This document shows, piece after piece, positions 9,803-19,801 of a DNA stretch of 64,000 bases. Source of the DNA: Acinetobacter suaedae (GTDB lineage Bacteria > Pseudomonadota > Gammaproteobacteria > Pseudomonadales > Moraxellaceae); NCBI RefSeq assembly GCF_008630915.1, contig NZ_CP043909.1, forward strand, positions 3,038,001 to 3,102,000, written 5' to 3'. Under the pieces are notes generated by a model that had not been told where the DNA came from, searched no databases, and saw only the letters and a list, made by a program, of their open reading frames with translations. How positions within the stretch are numbered: position 1 is the stretch's first letter; each line of letters starts with the position of its first letter. The position numbers were made by a program, and so were the translations under genes.

Positions 9803-10153
9803 TTAGAATGGAACTTGGCTCAGTACACGTTCTTGTAAAAGCTGGTCAAGCTGTTGTTGCCGTTGCATATATGCCCGTTTAATACAAGCCTTGTTTGCTC
9901 CACAGGCATTACGCTGCTTTAACCACTTAACTTGCAGACCTTTTTCCGCATCTCGTCCCCCCATTGGTAATGCATGTAAAATGATCTGATAAGTTGTTGC
10001 TAACTTTACATCAGCATCATTGAGTTCACGATCAGCACAGATTTGATGCTCGGCTTTTAACTGAACAGCCTTACAGGAGAAACTCGCTGCGTGGGTTTGG
10101 GAAAATAATGTAAATGATATCCCCAAAAATACAGCTATAAGTAACCTTTTCAT
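9803..10153 (-). CDS. LprI/DUF1311-family secreted protein
   Basis: The product has 116 residues with a signal peptide (cleavage about THA|AS, residue 22). The mature part has the pattern of the lysozyme-inhibitor LprI / DUF1311 family: FSCxxxxxxxEHQICADxELNxxDxxLxxxY, then QxxWLKQRNACGxxxxCI with four Cys likely forming two disulfides. Periplasmic location is predicted. The family includes lysozyme inhibitors, but many members have no assigned role, so inhibition of lysozyme is only a possibility. It lies downstream of the ompW-like gene on the same strand, separated by that gene's terminator. Confidence 0.8.
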   Translation of the reverse strand: MKRLLIAVFLGISFTLFSQTHAASFSCKAVQLKAEHQICADRELNDADVKLATTYQIILHALPMGGRDAEKGLQVKWLKQRNACGANKACIKRAYMQRQQQLDQLLQERVLSQVPF

Positions 10154-10244
10154 CTTTCTCTCTACTTCTACGCTGGTATAAGTGACTCATGTAGCATATA
10201 ACACCGAATATCTTTCAACTGTATTTATTTCATACTGATATCGC

Positions 10245-10276
10245 AAAGAAACCTCACTAGATGTGAGGTTTCTTTA
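10245..10276 (-). terminator. terminator of the OmpW gene
   Basis: The hairpin AAGAAACCTCAC / GTGAGGTTTCTT has a short loop and lies just after the ompW-like stop. The stem itself ends in a T-rich arm on both strands. Confidence 0.85.
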
Positions 10277-10288
10277 TCTGTTTTTATT

Positions 10289-10897
10289 TTAAAATTTATA
10301 ACTATAACCTAATGTATACACCATCGGATTGATATCGAGGTCAGTCAGTTTTGTACCATTCAATCTTACTTCAGGTTTAATTTGCGCATAACGTGCATCA
10401 AAGAATACGCCCCAATTTTTTGCATCAGCAGGCTGGAATGTAAAACCTAATTGCCCCGCAAAACCAAAGTCGTCTTTCACTTTAATTTTTTCACCTGATA
10501 ATGGACCAACTGTTTTCTCATCCCATGCAATAAATGCAGTTCCTCCTACACCAATATAAGGTGTGAAAGCTGTTGAGTTCTTAAAATTATATTTAGCAGT
10601 AATGGTTGGTGGTAAGTGTTTGAGCTTTACCACTTTAGTTCCATCTAGAGAAACATCATGTGCTATTGGTGTAGCCAATAATAACTCAGCTGAAAATGGT
10701 GTATCCCCAAAAAAGTACTCAACTGATGGTGTAAATGCATACTCATAATCAGCTTTTAAAGTGCCAACATCAGCGATTGTTGTTTTATCTGTTGGTGCAA
10801 TAACACTGGCCCCAACTTTAACCTGCAAACCTCCTGCAAAAACAGTTGAAGACATCCCCAATAAACCAAGAACCAATATTTTTTTTAACATTTTCAA
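10289..10897 (-). CDS. ompW: OmpW-family outer-membrane protein
   Basis: This is a 202-residue eight-stranded outer-membrane barrel. The signal peptide ends at TVFA|GG (about residue 21). Family hallmarks are SVEYFFGDTPFSAELLLATPI, LPPTITAKYNF with FTPYIGVGGTAF, and the terminal Phe (LGYSYKF). OmpW proteins form narrow hydrophobic channels for small molecules, and in Acinetobacter they are linked to iron and colistin responses (established literature, not visible here). AGAGG precedes the ATG. The gene is monocistronic. Confidence 0.92.
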   Translation of the reverse strand: MKMLKKILVLGLLGMSSTVFAGGLQVKVGASVIAPTDKTTIADVGTLKADYEYAFTPSVEYFFGDTPFSAELLLATPIAHDVSLDGTKVVKLKHLPPTITAKYNFKNSTAFTPYIGVGGTAFIAWDEKTVGPLSGEKIKVKDDFGFAGQLGFTFQPADAKNWGVFFDARYAQIKPEVRLNGTKLTDLDINPMVYTLGYSYKF

Positions 10898-11325
10898 AAC
10901 CTCTTTAATAAAATTTAAAACCTACGTACTTATAATAATCATGAGTTTTTATATTATGCAATACATATTAATTCCTAGCATTTTAATCATATTTTCAAGC
11001 GTATGATTCACAAAGATATATAATTGTAAATATATGTAACAAGACTAAAACCCAGCACACGAGTCAACATTAAATACATGAAAACCAAGCACTTTAGTAA
11101 GGATTTAACAGATAAAAATAAGGATCAAAAGTAGCTCAAAAATATATTTTTCAGTTTAATTTAACAAAACAATCAGATATAAATAAAAAAAATAGTCAAA
11201 AAACGTCACTTTAATACCTTTAAAAAAAAATACTATTCATTTTTTTAATATTAAAACTTCTCGAGAAGATTCTTATTAATAAAATATATTTTATTTAACG
11301 CTTATACTTTATTATTTCTTAATAT
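10898..11325. other. AT-rich intergenic region upstream of ompW
   Basis: About 430 bp, very AT-rich, with no supportable gene. It should contain the ompW promoter, but I cannot pick one hexamer pair confidently in such AT-rich DNA. A 21-codon hydrophobic reading frame at 10941 lacks a ribosome binding site and was not called. Confidence 0.5.
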
Positions 11326-11355
11326 AAAAAATGACTCTAAGAGAGTCATTTTTAT
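11326..11355 (-). terminator. terminator of antiporter gene
   Basis: ATGACTCT / AGAGAGTCAT forms a stem flanked by A- and T-runs, seven bases past the antiporter stop codon. Confidence 0.88.
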
Positions 11356-11361
11356 TTCATA

Positions 11362-12726
11362 CTATAGGACCATCGCAGCAATCCAACCAAAGATCAATAG
11401 CGGCAGATTAAAATGTAAAAACGTCGGTACAACCGTATCTCGCATATGATCGTGTTGCCCGTCGATATTTAAACCTGAAGTCGGTCCTAAAGTTGAATCG
11501 GATGCAGGTGAGCCTGCATCTCCCAAAGCAGCAGCCGTTCCAATAAGCGCAATTGTTGCCATAGGACTAAAACCGAATTGCAAGCACAATGGTACGTACA
11601 TTATGGCTAAAATCGGTACCGTGGAAAATGAAGAACCTATCCCAAGAGTAATCAATAATCCAACCAATAACATCACAAAAGCGGCAAGTGCTTTACTGTC
11701 CCCAATCCATCCTGCTGTCGCTTTTACCAACTCAGGAACTTGATGCGTTGCCTCAATCACCGCAGCAAAACCTTGGGCTGCGATCATGGTAAAGCCAACC
11801 AATGCCATCATTCTCATTCCACTCACGATAACATCGTCAGCTTCTTTCCATTTAAAAATCCCAGCGCAACTTAGAATCGCAACCCCCACTAATCCCGCAA
11901 CAATCATAGAGTCAGAGTAAAGCTGAACAATAATGGTCGCAATCACAGCAAAAGCGGCCATAAATAAGGTAAATCGTGCAATTTGTGGTGCTTGTTGCTC
12001 CTGGGCCATTTCCCCCACGATACTTCGTGTTACATTATGCAAAGCCTTATCTTCATATATTCGTGGCTTACGATAACTCACAAATAAAGCTGTCAGCATT
12101 CCAAGAAACATTCCCCCCACAGGAATAATCATAGCGCGAGGAATTTGATCATTACTGATCTGTAAACCATAACTCTGACCAAAATGATTAATGTTATGTG
12201 CAAGAATATCATTCAAAAATATTGCGCCAAACCCCATGGGTAAGAACATATAAGTTGCGACTAAACCAAATGTAAGCACGCAAGCCACCGCTCTACGGTC
12301 TAAACGTAAATGATTAAACACGATGAGTAATGGCGGAATGAGTACAGGAATAAAAGCGATATGCACAGGAATGACATTCTGCGATGCAATAGCAGCGAGT
12401 CCGATGGTACTAAAAATGAGAAATTTCACCTGCTTTTGAGCACGAATATCTGCATCATTTTTAAGACTTTTAACCAGTTTATAGGCTAAAAGATCAGGTA
12501 AACCTGAACGTGCCAAAGCTAAGGCAAACGCACCCAAAACACCATAAGCCAGTGCAATTTTTGCACCACCACCTAAACCGTTGTTGAATGCATCTAAAGT
12601 GCCTTGTAGCCCTAAACCAGCCAATAAACCACCAGTCAAAGCACCAATGACCAATGCAAATACGACGGGAACACGCCCTAAGGAGAGGCCGAACATGACA
12701 GCAACCGCTGCAATAATTGCAAACAT
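11362..12726 (-). CDS. Na+/H+ antiporter-family (NhaC-like) membrane transporter
   Basis: This 454-residue integral membrane protein has about 11-12 hydrophobic segments. It matches the Na+/H+ antiporter family that includes NhaC-like and Bacillus YuiF-like proteins. Visible family features are GxxGAFALALARSGLPDLLAY near residue 65, the IASQNVIPVHIAFIPVLIPPL segment, GIGSSFSTVPILA, and the C-terminal GDAGSPASDSTLGPTSGLNID. Some relatives move amino acids rather than Na+, so the substrate is uncertain. It stands alone with its own terminator. Confidence 0.85.
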   Translation of the reverse strand: MFAIIAAVAVMFGLSLGRVPVVFALVIGALTGGLLAGLGLQGTLDAFNNGLGGGAKIALAYGVLGAFALALARSGLPDLLAYKLVKSLKNDADIRAQKQVKFLIFSTIGLAAIASQNVIPVHIAFIPVLIPPLLIVFNHLRLDRRAVACVLTFGLVATYMFLPMGFGAIFLNDILAHNINHFGQSYGLQISNDQIPRAMIIPVGGMFLGMLTALFVSYRKPRIYEDKALHNVTRSIVGEMAQEQQAPQIARFTLFMAAFAVIATIIVQLYSDSMIVAGLVGVAILSCAGIFKWKEADDVIVSGMRMMALVGFTMIAAQGFAAVIEATHQVPELVKATAGWIGDSKALAAFVMLLVGLLITLGIGSSFSTVPILAIMYVPLCLQFGFSPMATIALIGTAAALGDAGSPASDSTLGPTSGLNIDGQHDHMRDTVVPTFLHFNLPLLIFGWIAAMVL

Positions 12727-12802
12727 AACTCTGAACTATATGAAACGAGGGCGCCATTTTAGCAGAGTTTAAATTGAGCGATTGCTATCTGATAGTTTTT
12801 AT

Positions 12803-13675
12803 TTATGCATTTTTCACGATAAATTGACGAATATAATCCGCAATTTTTTCAGGTTGGCTGAGTACCGCCCAGTGATTTGCATCCAACTCTACATACTCAA
12901 AATTTTCAACCCATTTTGGCATCGATTCAGTAATGTATTCTGGACTTACAAAGGCATCACGACGTAATACGATTGCCTGAACAGGACATTGTGCATAGCG
13001 CTGACGTGGTTGAGTTAAAGATGGAATAAAGTTAGCACGATACAAATTAATTCCATATTTACCATCAGCAACAATATTTGCATTTAATGGTAAATCTTGC
13101 TTCTTCTCTAGACCGCTCAAAATTTTGCCCCATCTTTCTGGGCTAAAGAATGTCCATACAGTCGGAGCCAGCAAAGGTAAATGGAATGCACCGATATACC
13201 AAGATTTCGTTAACATTTTCAAAACATTGCTCGGTGCAGATTTGAATTTTTCACGTAAATATAAAGATGCATGATCCAAACAAGGCCCTGAAATCGTTGT
13301 ATAAGACAACAAGCGACCTTTAAGTTTCGGCTCAGTCGCTGATTCCCATGACTGTAAAGATCCCCAGTCATGTGCAGCCATATGGAAATTACGATTCGGT
13401 AAGACTTGATCAACTACTTCCTGTAGATCCAAAGATAAGCGCGGCAAACGATAATCTTTAATGCGTTTTGGAATCGATGATAAGCCCGCACCACGCACAT
13501 CATAAGTTACAACAAAGTAATCATTTACTAATTTTTCAATAATTGGTTCCCAAACTTCTTGGTTATCTGGATATCCATGCACCAAAACCAATGGTGTCTT
13601 TTTCTGATCTCCCCATGTTTTCACACACAAGGTTTGTTGGTCAGATGTGGTCACTGTTTTTACTTGTACTTGCAT
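12803..13675 (-). CDS. alpha/beta hydrolase, epoxide-hydrolase-like
   Basis: This 290-residue alpha/beta-fold enzyme has no signal peptide. The oxyanion motif HGYPDN is at residues 33-38. The nucleophile elbow AHDWGS puts Asp103 at the nucleophile position, as in epoxide hydrolases and dehalogenases rather than Ser esterases. The catalytic His is likely His268 in DANHWAV. The N-terminal part closely resembles the hydrolase half of EphD-type proteins, but there is no fused dehydrogenase. The exact substrate cannot be read from sequence. It is divergent from the hotdog gene at 13790. Confidence 0.85.
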   Translation of the reverse strand: MQVQVKTVTTSDQQTLCVKTWGDQKKTPLVLVHGYPDNQEVWEPIIEKLVNDYFVVTYDVRGAGLSSIPKRIKDYRLPRLSLDLQEVVDQVLPNRNFHMAAHDWGSLQSWESATEPKLKGRLLSYTTISGPCLDHASLYLREKFKSAPSNVLKMLTKSWYIGAFHLPLLAPTVWTFFSPERWGKILSGLEKKQDLPLNANIVADGKYGINLYRANFIPSLTQPRQRYAQCPVQAIVLRRDAFVSPEYITESMPKWVENFEYVELDANHWAVLSQPEKIADYIRQFIVKNA

Positions 13676-13789
13676 AACTCTTTCCCATTTTGTTTTTAAG
13701 TGGCCTGGTCATAAAACAGCCATTGCCAGCAATGCAATAAAAATGATACTTATGGAGTATGAATAGAGTTGCAAGAAAAAAAATTGACC

Positions 13790-14278
13790 ATGAAAGCCTT
13801 TTTCAAAAAAATTCGCACCATTCCGGTTGTGTCTAAATTTATCATCAACCATTACTCACCGTATCGTGGTGCAGGTATCGCTATAGATACCATTGATCTA
13901 GAGAACTATTTTATTCGCGTCAAAATGCCACTCACCCGAAAGAATCGTAATATCGTCGGTACTCACTTCGGAGGCAGCCTCTATTCAATGGTTGACCCAT
14001 TTTATATGCTTATTTTGATGCACCATCTAGGTCACAAGTATATTGTCTGGGACAAAAGTGCTTCGATCAATTTCCTCTCCCCTGGCCGCAATACAGTCTA
14101 CGCAGACATTCAACTTAGTGCGAATGAAATTGCGGAAATTAAACACTTGGCCGAAAAGCATGAACCTGTATATAGGCATTACACTTTAAATATCGTTGAT
14201 GATGCAGGAACACGAATCGCAGGAGTAGAAAAAGTACTTTATATTCGACGTAAAAAATCCAAAGCCAGTTTAAAATAA
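13790..14278 (+). CDS. hotdog-fold protein, DUF4442 (thioesterase-like)
   Basis: This 162-residue cytoplasmic protein has the DUF4442 pattern of PaaI-like hotdog proteins: the NIVGTHFGGSLYSMVDPFYM helix, DKSASINFLSPGRNTVYA, and a basic C-terminal tail. The family is related to acyl-CoA thioesterases, but activity is not proven. The ATG at 13790 is preferred to an in-frame TTG at 13769, as it begins the conserved MKAFFKK start; neither has a strong Shine-Dalgarno sequence. The divergent pairing with the hydrolase suggests a shared regulatory region only. Confidence 0.82.
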   Translation: MKAFFKKIRTIPVVSKFIINHYSPYRGAGIAIDTIDLENYFIRVKMPLTRKNRNIVGTHFGGSLYSMVDPFYMLILMHHLGHKYIVWDKSASINFLSPGRNTVYADIQLSANEIAEIKHLAEKHEPVYRHYTLNIVDDAGTRIAGVEKVLYIRRKKSKASLK

Positions 14279-14359
14279 TACGGCCAAAAGACTAGAATGC
14301 CTGCAAAATAAATTTCAGGCATTCTTGATATATTGGAAAAGAGGTTAAAATGTGTCGTG

Positions 14360-14716
14360 CTATTTCTTCTCTTGGATAGCAGCACCAGCACCGCCACCGA
14401 TTGCACCACCAATCGCGGCACCCGAATCACCACCCAAAATTGCTTTTCCGACTACTGAACCGATACCTGCACCAATTGCACTACTGGTTGTTGTACTGCT
14501 ACTACCACCTTTGGCATTAGCACCAACACCTGCGCCAGCTGCGGCACCAATACCTGCACCAAGCCCACCACCAACATGATTACCGACACCGCCACCAACA
14601 GCACCGCCTAATGCAGCTGCACCAATACGCTGATCAGATGCACTCATGTTCTGACAGCCTGTAAACATCACCGCCGATAACACTAAAGTAGACACTAAAC
14701 CAATTGCTCTTTTCAT
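14360..14716 (-). CDS. glycine-zipper lipoprotein (copy 2)
   Basis: This 118-residue lipoprotein starts at the ATG at 14716, preceded by AGGAGTGAG. Upstream in-frame codons were rejected because the signal peptide (MKRAIGLVSTLVLSAVMFTG|C) begins here. The mature protein is almost entirely Gly/Ala repeats (GxxxGxxxG glycine zippers, residues 32-115) that pack against membranes, with a polar Lys/Ser/Thr break near residues 68-78. It is related in architecture to the adjacent 121-residue protein. Function is unknown; related proteins are often called glycine-zipper 2TM or osmotically inducible lipoproteins. Confidence 0.85.
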   Translation of the reverse strand: MKRAIGLVSTLVLSAVMFTGCQNMSASDQRIGAAALGGAVGGGVGNHVGGGLGAGIGAAAGAGVGANAKGGSSSTTTSSAIGAGIGSVVGKAILGGDSGAAIGGAIGGGAGAAIQEKK

Positions 14717-14859
14717 GATCGTACTCACTCCTTTATGCTCTACTAAAAAGCATAATCTTCTTTTATGAGGAATTTGATCACATTGTGTTATCACTCTGTC
14801 CCAATCGATTGATATTTTGTAACCCCTAGCTTTATACTTATTCTCCAACTAACAAGCAT

Positions 14860-14892
14860 AAAAAAAAAGCTCTTATTTAAAGAGCTTTTTTC
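14860..14892 (-). terminator. terminator of upstream glycine-zipper gene
   Basis: AAAAAGCTCTT / AAGAGCTTTTTT forms a hairpin with a TATTT-type loop between the two glycine-zipper genes. It follows the 14917-15282 gene only in the sense of lying beyond its stop codon, so each copy is probably transcribed separately. Confidence 0.8.
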
Positions 14893-14916
14893 ATTTTCTT
14901 CTATATTGCGCGTATT

Positions 14917-15282
14917 TTAGTACTTGCCTTTCTTTTCGCCATAAGCCGCACCAGCACTACCACCAAGTGCACCACCAGTTGCCGCACCAGCTTCACCGCC
15001 TAATACTGCACCACCCAGCCACGCACCTACACCAGCACCAATCGCACTATTGCGTGTATTTTTACTGTTCGCACCTTTTGCATTTGCAGCTACACCAGCT
15101 CCCACTGCAGCACCAAGACCAGCACCTATATTACCACCAAGATTTTTACCTACAGCACCACCTGCACCACCACCAATTGCAGCAGCACCAATACGTTTAC
15201 TTTCTGGACTTGCATGTTGACAACCAGCCAAGATTGTCGATGACATCAATACTGCACCCATTAGCATCATCATTTTTTTCAT
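14917..15282 (-). CDS. glycine-zipper lipoprotein (copy 1)
   Basis: This 121-residue lipoprotein has the signal MKKMMMLMGAVLMSSTILAG|C and SPESKRIGAAAIGG at the mature start, matching SASDQRIGAAALGG in the neighbour at 14360-14716. The pair is therefore a tandem duplication. The mature part is GxxxG-rich with a central NSKNTRNSA break. It ends in GEKKGKY. Outer-membrane anchoring by lipid and zipper helices is inferred; function is unknown. Confidence 0.85.
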   Translation of the reverse strand: MKKMMMLMGAVLMSSTILAGCQHASPESKRIGAAAIGGGAGGAVGKNLGGNIGAGLGAAVGAGVAANAKGANSKNTRNSAIGAGVGAWLGGAVLGGEAGAATGGALGGSAGAAYGEKKGKY

Positions 15283-15408
15283 TTGAATTACTCCGCTCTC
15301 ATATGTCGCTAGAATAATACGCTTTAATGAAGTTTTTAATCAGATCAAGTAACCAAATGCGAGTGCTATACCTTGTTTTTGTAATATTTTGCTCGTATTT
15401 TCTCCATT

Positions 15409-15438
15409 AAAAAAAGGCACCCGAAGATGCCTTTTTTT
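15409..15438 (-). terminator. terminator of the rpoBC operon
   Basis: The stem AAAGGCA(C) / TGCCTTT with loop CCCGAAGA lies 13 bases past the rpoC stop and is followed by the T-run expected on the minus strand. It ends the large ribosomal protein-RNA polymerase operon. Confidence 0.9.
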
Positions 15439-15451
15439 AATCAACTTGAAT

Positions 15452-18400
15452 TTAGAACTGGTCTGAATTCAATGCTTGACTAAATGCTTGGTCAACTTCA
15501 CTAAAGTCATTGTGAAGTTCAAATTCAGCAGCTTCCGCTTCTTGACGACGACGCTCTAAGTGATACGCAAGACCTGTACCCGCTGGGATCAAACGACCCA
15601 CAACAACGTTTTCTTTCAGACCACGTAAGTCATCTTCTTTACCTGTTACAGCCGCTTCAGTTAACACACGTGTGGTTTCCTGGAACGATGCAGCAGAGAT
15701 GAACGAGTCAGTAGAAAGCGATGCTTTGGTAATACCCATCAATTGACGCTCAAACTTCGCAGGGAACTTGTTCTGAGCCAATACAGCTTGGTTCTCTTGA
15801 ACAACACGGATGTAATCCACTTGCTCACCTTTGATGAAGCTTGTATCACCACCATCAGTGATATCAACTTTACGCAACATTTGACGTACAACAACTTCAA
15901 TGTGCTTATCGTTGATTTTTACACCTTGGAGACGGTAAACGTCTTGAACTTCGTTCACGATGTAGTTGGTTAATGCTACTTCGCCTTTCAAACGCAAGAT
16001 GTCATGTGGGTTTTGTGGACCATCAGAAATGGTTTCACCACGGTTCACATGCTCGCCTTCGAATACGTTGATTTGACGCCATTTTGGAATCAATTCTTCG
16101 TAGATCTCTGAACCGTCATCAGGAGTAATCACTAAACGGTTCTTACCTTTAGTCTCTTTACCGAAGCTTACGATACCAGACACTTCTGCCAAGATCGCAT
16201 GTTCTTTAGGCTTACGAGCTTCAAACAAGTCAGCTACACGTGGAAGACCACCGGTAATATCACGAGTACGTGAAGATTCTTGTGGTACACGACCAATGAC
16301 ATCACCCACACCAATTGTTTCACCATCACGAACGGTCACAATTGTGTTTTGTGGCAAGAAGTAGAACTGTTCGCCGCCATCGGTTGTATCCAACACGATT
16401 GCAGGACGTAAATCTTTACCAGAAGCAGGACGTGCTGTTACAGGCAAGATTTCAACAGTTGTCATACCTGTTGCATCATCAGTTTTCGATGTCGCCGTTA
16501 CACCATCAGCAATCTGGCTGAAACGTGCTTTACCTGCAACTTCCGTAACGAGTGGATGCGTATGTGGATCCCAAGTCGCCACGATACCACCCGCTTCTAC
16601 AGTCTCACCATCTTTAATTAAGATGCTTGCACCGTAAGGAAGTTTATAACGCTCACGCTCACGACCTAAGTCATCGGCAATACCAATTTCACCTGAACGA
16701 GAAACTGACACCAAATGGCCTTTGGCATGTTGTACAGTTTTCACGTTATGGAAACGTACAGTACCTTTATTACGGACTTGAACGCTGTTTGCAGCCGAAG
16801 TTCGGCTCGCAGCACCACCGACGTGGAAGGTACGCATCGTTAACTGTGTACCTGGCTCACCAATTGACTGTGCAGCCATAACACCGACAGACTCACCTGG
16901 GTTCACCAAGTGGCCACGTGCAAGGTCACGACCATAACATTTCGCACATACACCAAATGTAGATTCACACGCAATCACTGAACGTACTTTAACTTCATCA
17001 ACACCCGCTTCTTCAAGCTGAGCAGCAATTTTCTCGTCAATCAACGTACCACGAGGTAATACCACTTCATCATCAGATGCACGACGTACATCTTCAGCAG
17101 TTACACGACCTAATACACGATCACGTAATGGCTCGATGACATCACCACCTTGAATGAATGGAGTCATCACTAAGCCACCCGCTGTACCACAGTCAGGCTC
17201 AGTAATTACTAAATCTTGTGCAACGTCTACAAGACGACGCGTTAAATAACCAGAGTTCGCAGTTTTCAATGCAGTATCGGCCAAACCTTTACGCGCACCG
17301 TGTGTCGAGATGAAGTACTGAAGTACTGTCAAACCTTCACGGAAGTTTGCTTTAATTGGGGTCTCAATGATCGAACCATCTGGCTTCGCCATCAAACCAC
17401 GCATACCAGCAAGCTGACGGATCTGCGCTGCACTACCACGGGCACCCGAGTCAGACATCATATAAATTGAGTTGAATGACTTTTGCTTCTCGTCTTCACC
17501 TTGCTTGTTTTTCACAAGTGTATAAGACAAGTTATCCATCATCGCTTTCGCAACTTGATCGTTAGTACGTGCCCAAATATCGACCACTTTGTTATAACGT
17601 TCACCAGCTGTTACGAAACCTTGCTCAAACTGTTGTTCAATTTCACGAACTTCAGTTTCCGCCTTATCGATAATCACCTGTTTCGTTGGTGGGATAAGCA
17701 TGTCTTCCATACCAACAGATACACCTGAACGCGTCGCTTGACGGAAGCCCAAATACATCAATTGGTCAGCGAAGATTACGGTATCTTTCAAACCAAGCTT
17801 ACGGTAGCAAGAGTTGATTAACTTCGAGATGTTTTTCTTAGTCATCTCAAGATTGATCATGTCAAAGCTTAAACCCTGAGGAACGACTTCCCAAAGTAAG
17901 CAACGACCTGGTGTTGTATCAACAATAATCGTTTGTTGTTCACGTTCACCATTTTCATTGATCACAGTTTGGTGTACACGTACTTTTACACGCGCATGCA
18001 AATTAACTTGCCCTGTTGCCAAAGCACGGTTCACTTCATGCGTATCTGCAAACACCATACCTTCACCTTTGGCATTTACCGCATCACGTGTGATGTAGTA
18101 AAGACCCAAGACCACGTCCTGAGAAGGAACGATGATTGGCTCACCGTTTGCAGGTGACAAGATGTTGTTGGTAGACATCATCAATGCACGAGCTTCAAGT
18201 TGTGCTTCTAATGTCAATGGAACGTGTACCGCCATTTGGTCACCATCGAAGTCGGCGTTAAACGCAGCACATACGAGCGGGTGAAGACGGATTGCCTTAC
18301 CTTCAATAAGAATAGGTTCAAATGCTTGAAGACCTAAACGGTGAAGTGTTGGTGCACGGTTCAACATCACTGGATGTTGACGAATTACAGAAGCAAGAAC

Positions 18401-19645
18401 GTCCCAAACCTCTGGAGTCTCACGCTCAACCATTTTCTTCGCAGCTTTAATGGTTGTTGCTTGGCCAGATGCTTGTAGTTTCGCGAAAATGAATGGTTTG
18501 AATAATTCAAGAGCCATTTTCTTCGGAAGACCACATTGGTGAAGACGTAAAGTAGGGCCAACCGTAATTACCGAACGACCAGAATAGTCAACACGTTTAC
18601 CAAGTAGGTTTTGACGGAAACGACCTTGTTTACCTTTGATCATATCTGCCAAAGATTTTAATGGACGTTTGTTCGAACCTGTAATTGCACGACCACGACG
18701 ACCGTTATCAAGCAACGCATCAACAGACTCTTGTAACATACGTTTTTCGTTACGTACGATGATATCTGGCGCAGCAAGGTCAAGAAGACGCTTCAAACGG
18801 TTGTTACGGTTGATCACACGACGATATAAATCGTTCAAGTCTGAAGTCGCGAAACGGCCACCTTCAAGTGGTACAAGCGGACGTAGATCTGGTGGAAGTA
18901 CTGGAAGTACATTCATCACCATCCATTCAGGCTTGTTGTTCGAATCTTTGAATGCTTCCATCAATTTCAAACGTTTTGACGCTTTTTTAAGTTTCGTCTC
19001 AGAGGTTGTTTGTGGAATTTCTTCACGTAAACGCGCAATCTCAGCTTCAAGATCGATATCTTTTAATAAATCCTGAACTGCTTCTGCACCCATTTTCGCA
19101 GTGAATTCATCACCGTGTTCTTCAAGTGCATTGTAGTATTCTTCGTCTGTTAAAAGTTGATACTTTTCAAACGGAGTCATACCAGGATCTGTTACAACAT
19201 AAGATTCGAAATACAATACACGTTCAATATCACGTAATGTCATATCAAGCAGCAAACCGATACGGCTCGGTAATGATTTCAAGAACCAAATGTGTGCTAC
19301 TGGAGAAGCAAGCTCGATGTGACCCATACGTTCACGACGAACTTTAGCAGTTGTTACTTCAACGCCACATTTTTCACAAATGACGCCTTTGTATTTCATA
19401 CGCTTGTATTTACCACACAAGCATTCATAATCTTTTACTGGACCAAAGATTTTGGCACAGAATAAACCGTCACGTTCAGGTTTAAAAGTACGGTAGTTAA
19501 TGGTTTCAGGCTTTTTAACTTCACCGTGAGACCATGACTTAATCATCTCTGGTGACGCAAGACCAATACGGATACGGTCAAATTCAACAGGTGCATGACC
19601 TTCTGAATCCGTTTTCTTACGCATGATATCGAGCAAGTCTTTCAA
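15452..19645 (-). CDS. rpoC: RNA polymerase beta' subunit
   Basis: This is the 1397-residue catalytic subunit. Landmarks are the N-terminal zinc ribbon [20 protein letters not shown], the active-site Mg loop [14 protein letters not shown], the bridge-helix/trigger-loop region (MTPFIQGGD onwards) and the second zinc site [19 protein letters not shown]. The start is a TTG at 19645, preceded by GGAG with good spacing, and gives MKDLLDIM as in relatives (E. coli uses GTG here). It is separated from rpoB by a 156-bp spacer containing hairpins, so RNA processing or partial termination between them is possible. Confidence 0.98.
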   Translation of the reverse strand: MKDLLDIMRKKTDSEGHAPVEFDRIRIGLASPEMIKSWSHGEVKKPETINYRTFKPERDGLFCAKIFGPVKDYECLCGKYKRMKYKGVICEKCGVEVTTAKVRRERMGHIELASPVAHIWFLKSLPSRIGLLLDMTLRDIERVLYFESYVVTDPGMTPFEKYQLLTDEEYYNALEEHGDEFTAKMGAEAVQDLLKDIDLEAEIARLREEIPQTTSETKLKKASKRLKLMEAFKDSNNKPEWMVMNVLPVLPPDLRPLVPLEGGRFATSDLNDLYRRVINRNNRLKRLLDLAAPDIIVRNEKRMLQESVDALLDNGRRGRAITGSNKRPLKSLADMIKGKQGRFRQNLLGKRVDYSGRSVITVGPTLRLHQCGLPKKMALELFKPFIFAKLQASGQATTIKAAKKMVERETPEVWDVLASVIRQHPVMLNRAPTLHRLGLQAFEPILIEGKAIRLHPLVCAAFNADFDGDQMAVHVPLTLEAQLEARALMMSTNNILSPANGEPIIVPSQDVVLGLYYITRDAVNAKGEGMVFADTHEVNRALATGQVNLHARVKVRVHQTVINENGEREQQTIIVDTTPGRCLLWEVVPQGLSFDMINLEMTKKNISKLINSCYRKLGLKDTVIFADQLMYLGFRQATRSGVSVGMEDMLIPPTKQVIIDKAETEVREIEQQFEQGFVTAGERYNKVVDIWARTNDQVAKAMMDNLSYTLVKNKQGEDEKQKSFNSIYMMSDSGARGSAAQIRQLAGMRGLMAKPDGSIIETPIKANFREGLTVLQYFISTHGARKGLADTALKTANSGYLTRRLVDVAQDLVITEPDCGTAGGLVMTPFIQGGDVIEPLRDRVLGRVTAEDVRRASDDEVVLPRGTLIDEKIAAQLEEAGVDEVKVRSVIACESTFGVCAKCYGRDLARGHLVNPGESVGVMAAQSIGEPGTQLTMRTFHVGGAASRTSAANSVQVRNKGTVRFHNVKTVQHAKGHLVSVSRSGEIGIADDLGRERERYKLPYGASILIKDGETVEAGGIVATWDPHTHPLVTEVAGKARFSQIADGVTATSKTDDATGMTTVEILPVTARPASGKDLRPAIVLDTTDGGEQFYFLPQNTIVTVRDGETIGVGDVIGRVPQESSRTRDITGGLPRVADLFEARKPKEHAILAEVSGIVSFGKETKGKNRLVITPDDGSEIYEELIPKWRQINVFEGEHVNRGETISDGPQNPHDILRLKGEVALTNYIVNEVQDVYRLQGVKINDKHIEVVVRQMLRKVDITDGGDTSFIKGEQVDYIRVVQENQAVLAQNKFPAKFERQLMGITKASLSTDSFISAASFQETTRVLTEAAVTGKEDDLRGLKENVVVGRLIPAGTGLAYHLERRRQEAEAAEFELHNDFSEVDQAFSQALNSDQF

Positions 19646-19730
19646 TTTTTTTCTCCGTGTGTCGGGAAGCTACGCTCACCCGACTGGGTCACAAATATTG
19701 TTTTCACTGAAATATGGAATCTTCCCTCGC

Positions 19731-19794
19731 CTCTCTTCTCAAAGAGAGAAACTCCCTCTTTATTTAAGGGAGTGAGGAGTAGCTATAGCTCCTC
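19731..19794. repeat. triple hairpin in the rpoB-rpoC spacer
   Basis: There are three consecutive inverted repeats. CTCTC / GAGAG is at 19731-19748, ACTCCCT / AGGGAGT at 19751-19773, and GAGGAG / CTCCTC at 19774-19794, the last around the palindrome AGCTATAGCT. None ends in a T-run, so they look like structured or processing elements rather than terminators. Similar C/T-rich hairpins occur at 51406 and 61221. Confidence 0.6.
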
Positions 19795-19801
19795 AAGGGA
19801 T

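Noticed and set aside
10941-11006. 21-codon hydrophobic frame on the plus strand
   Set aside because: No ribosome binding site, extremely AT-rich surroundings, and such hydrophobic frames arise by chance there.
14352-14579. Long Pro/Ala-rich plus-strand frame over the glycine-zipper gene
   Set aside because: It is the antisense of Gly/Ala codons in a real lipoprotein gene and has no start signals.
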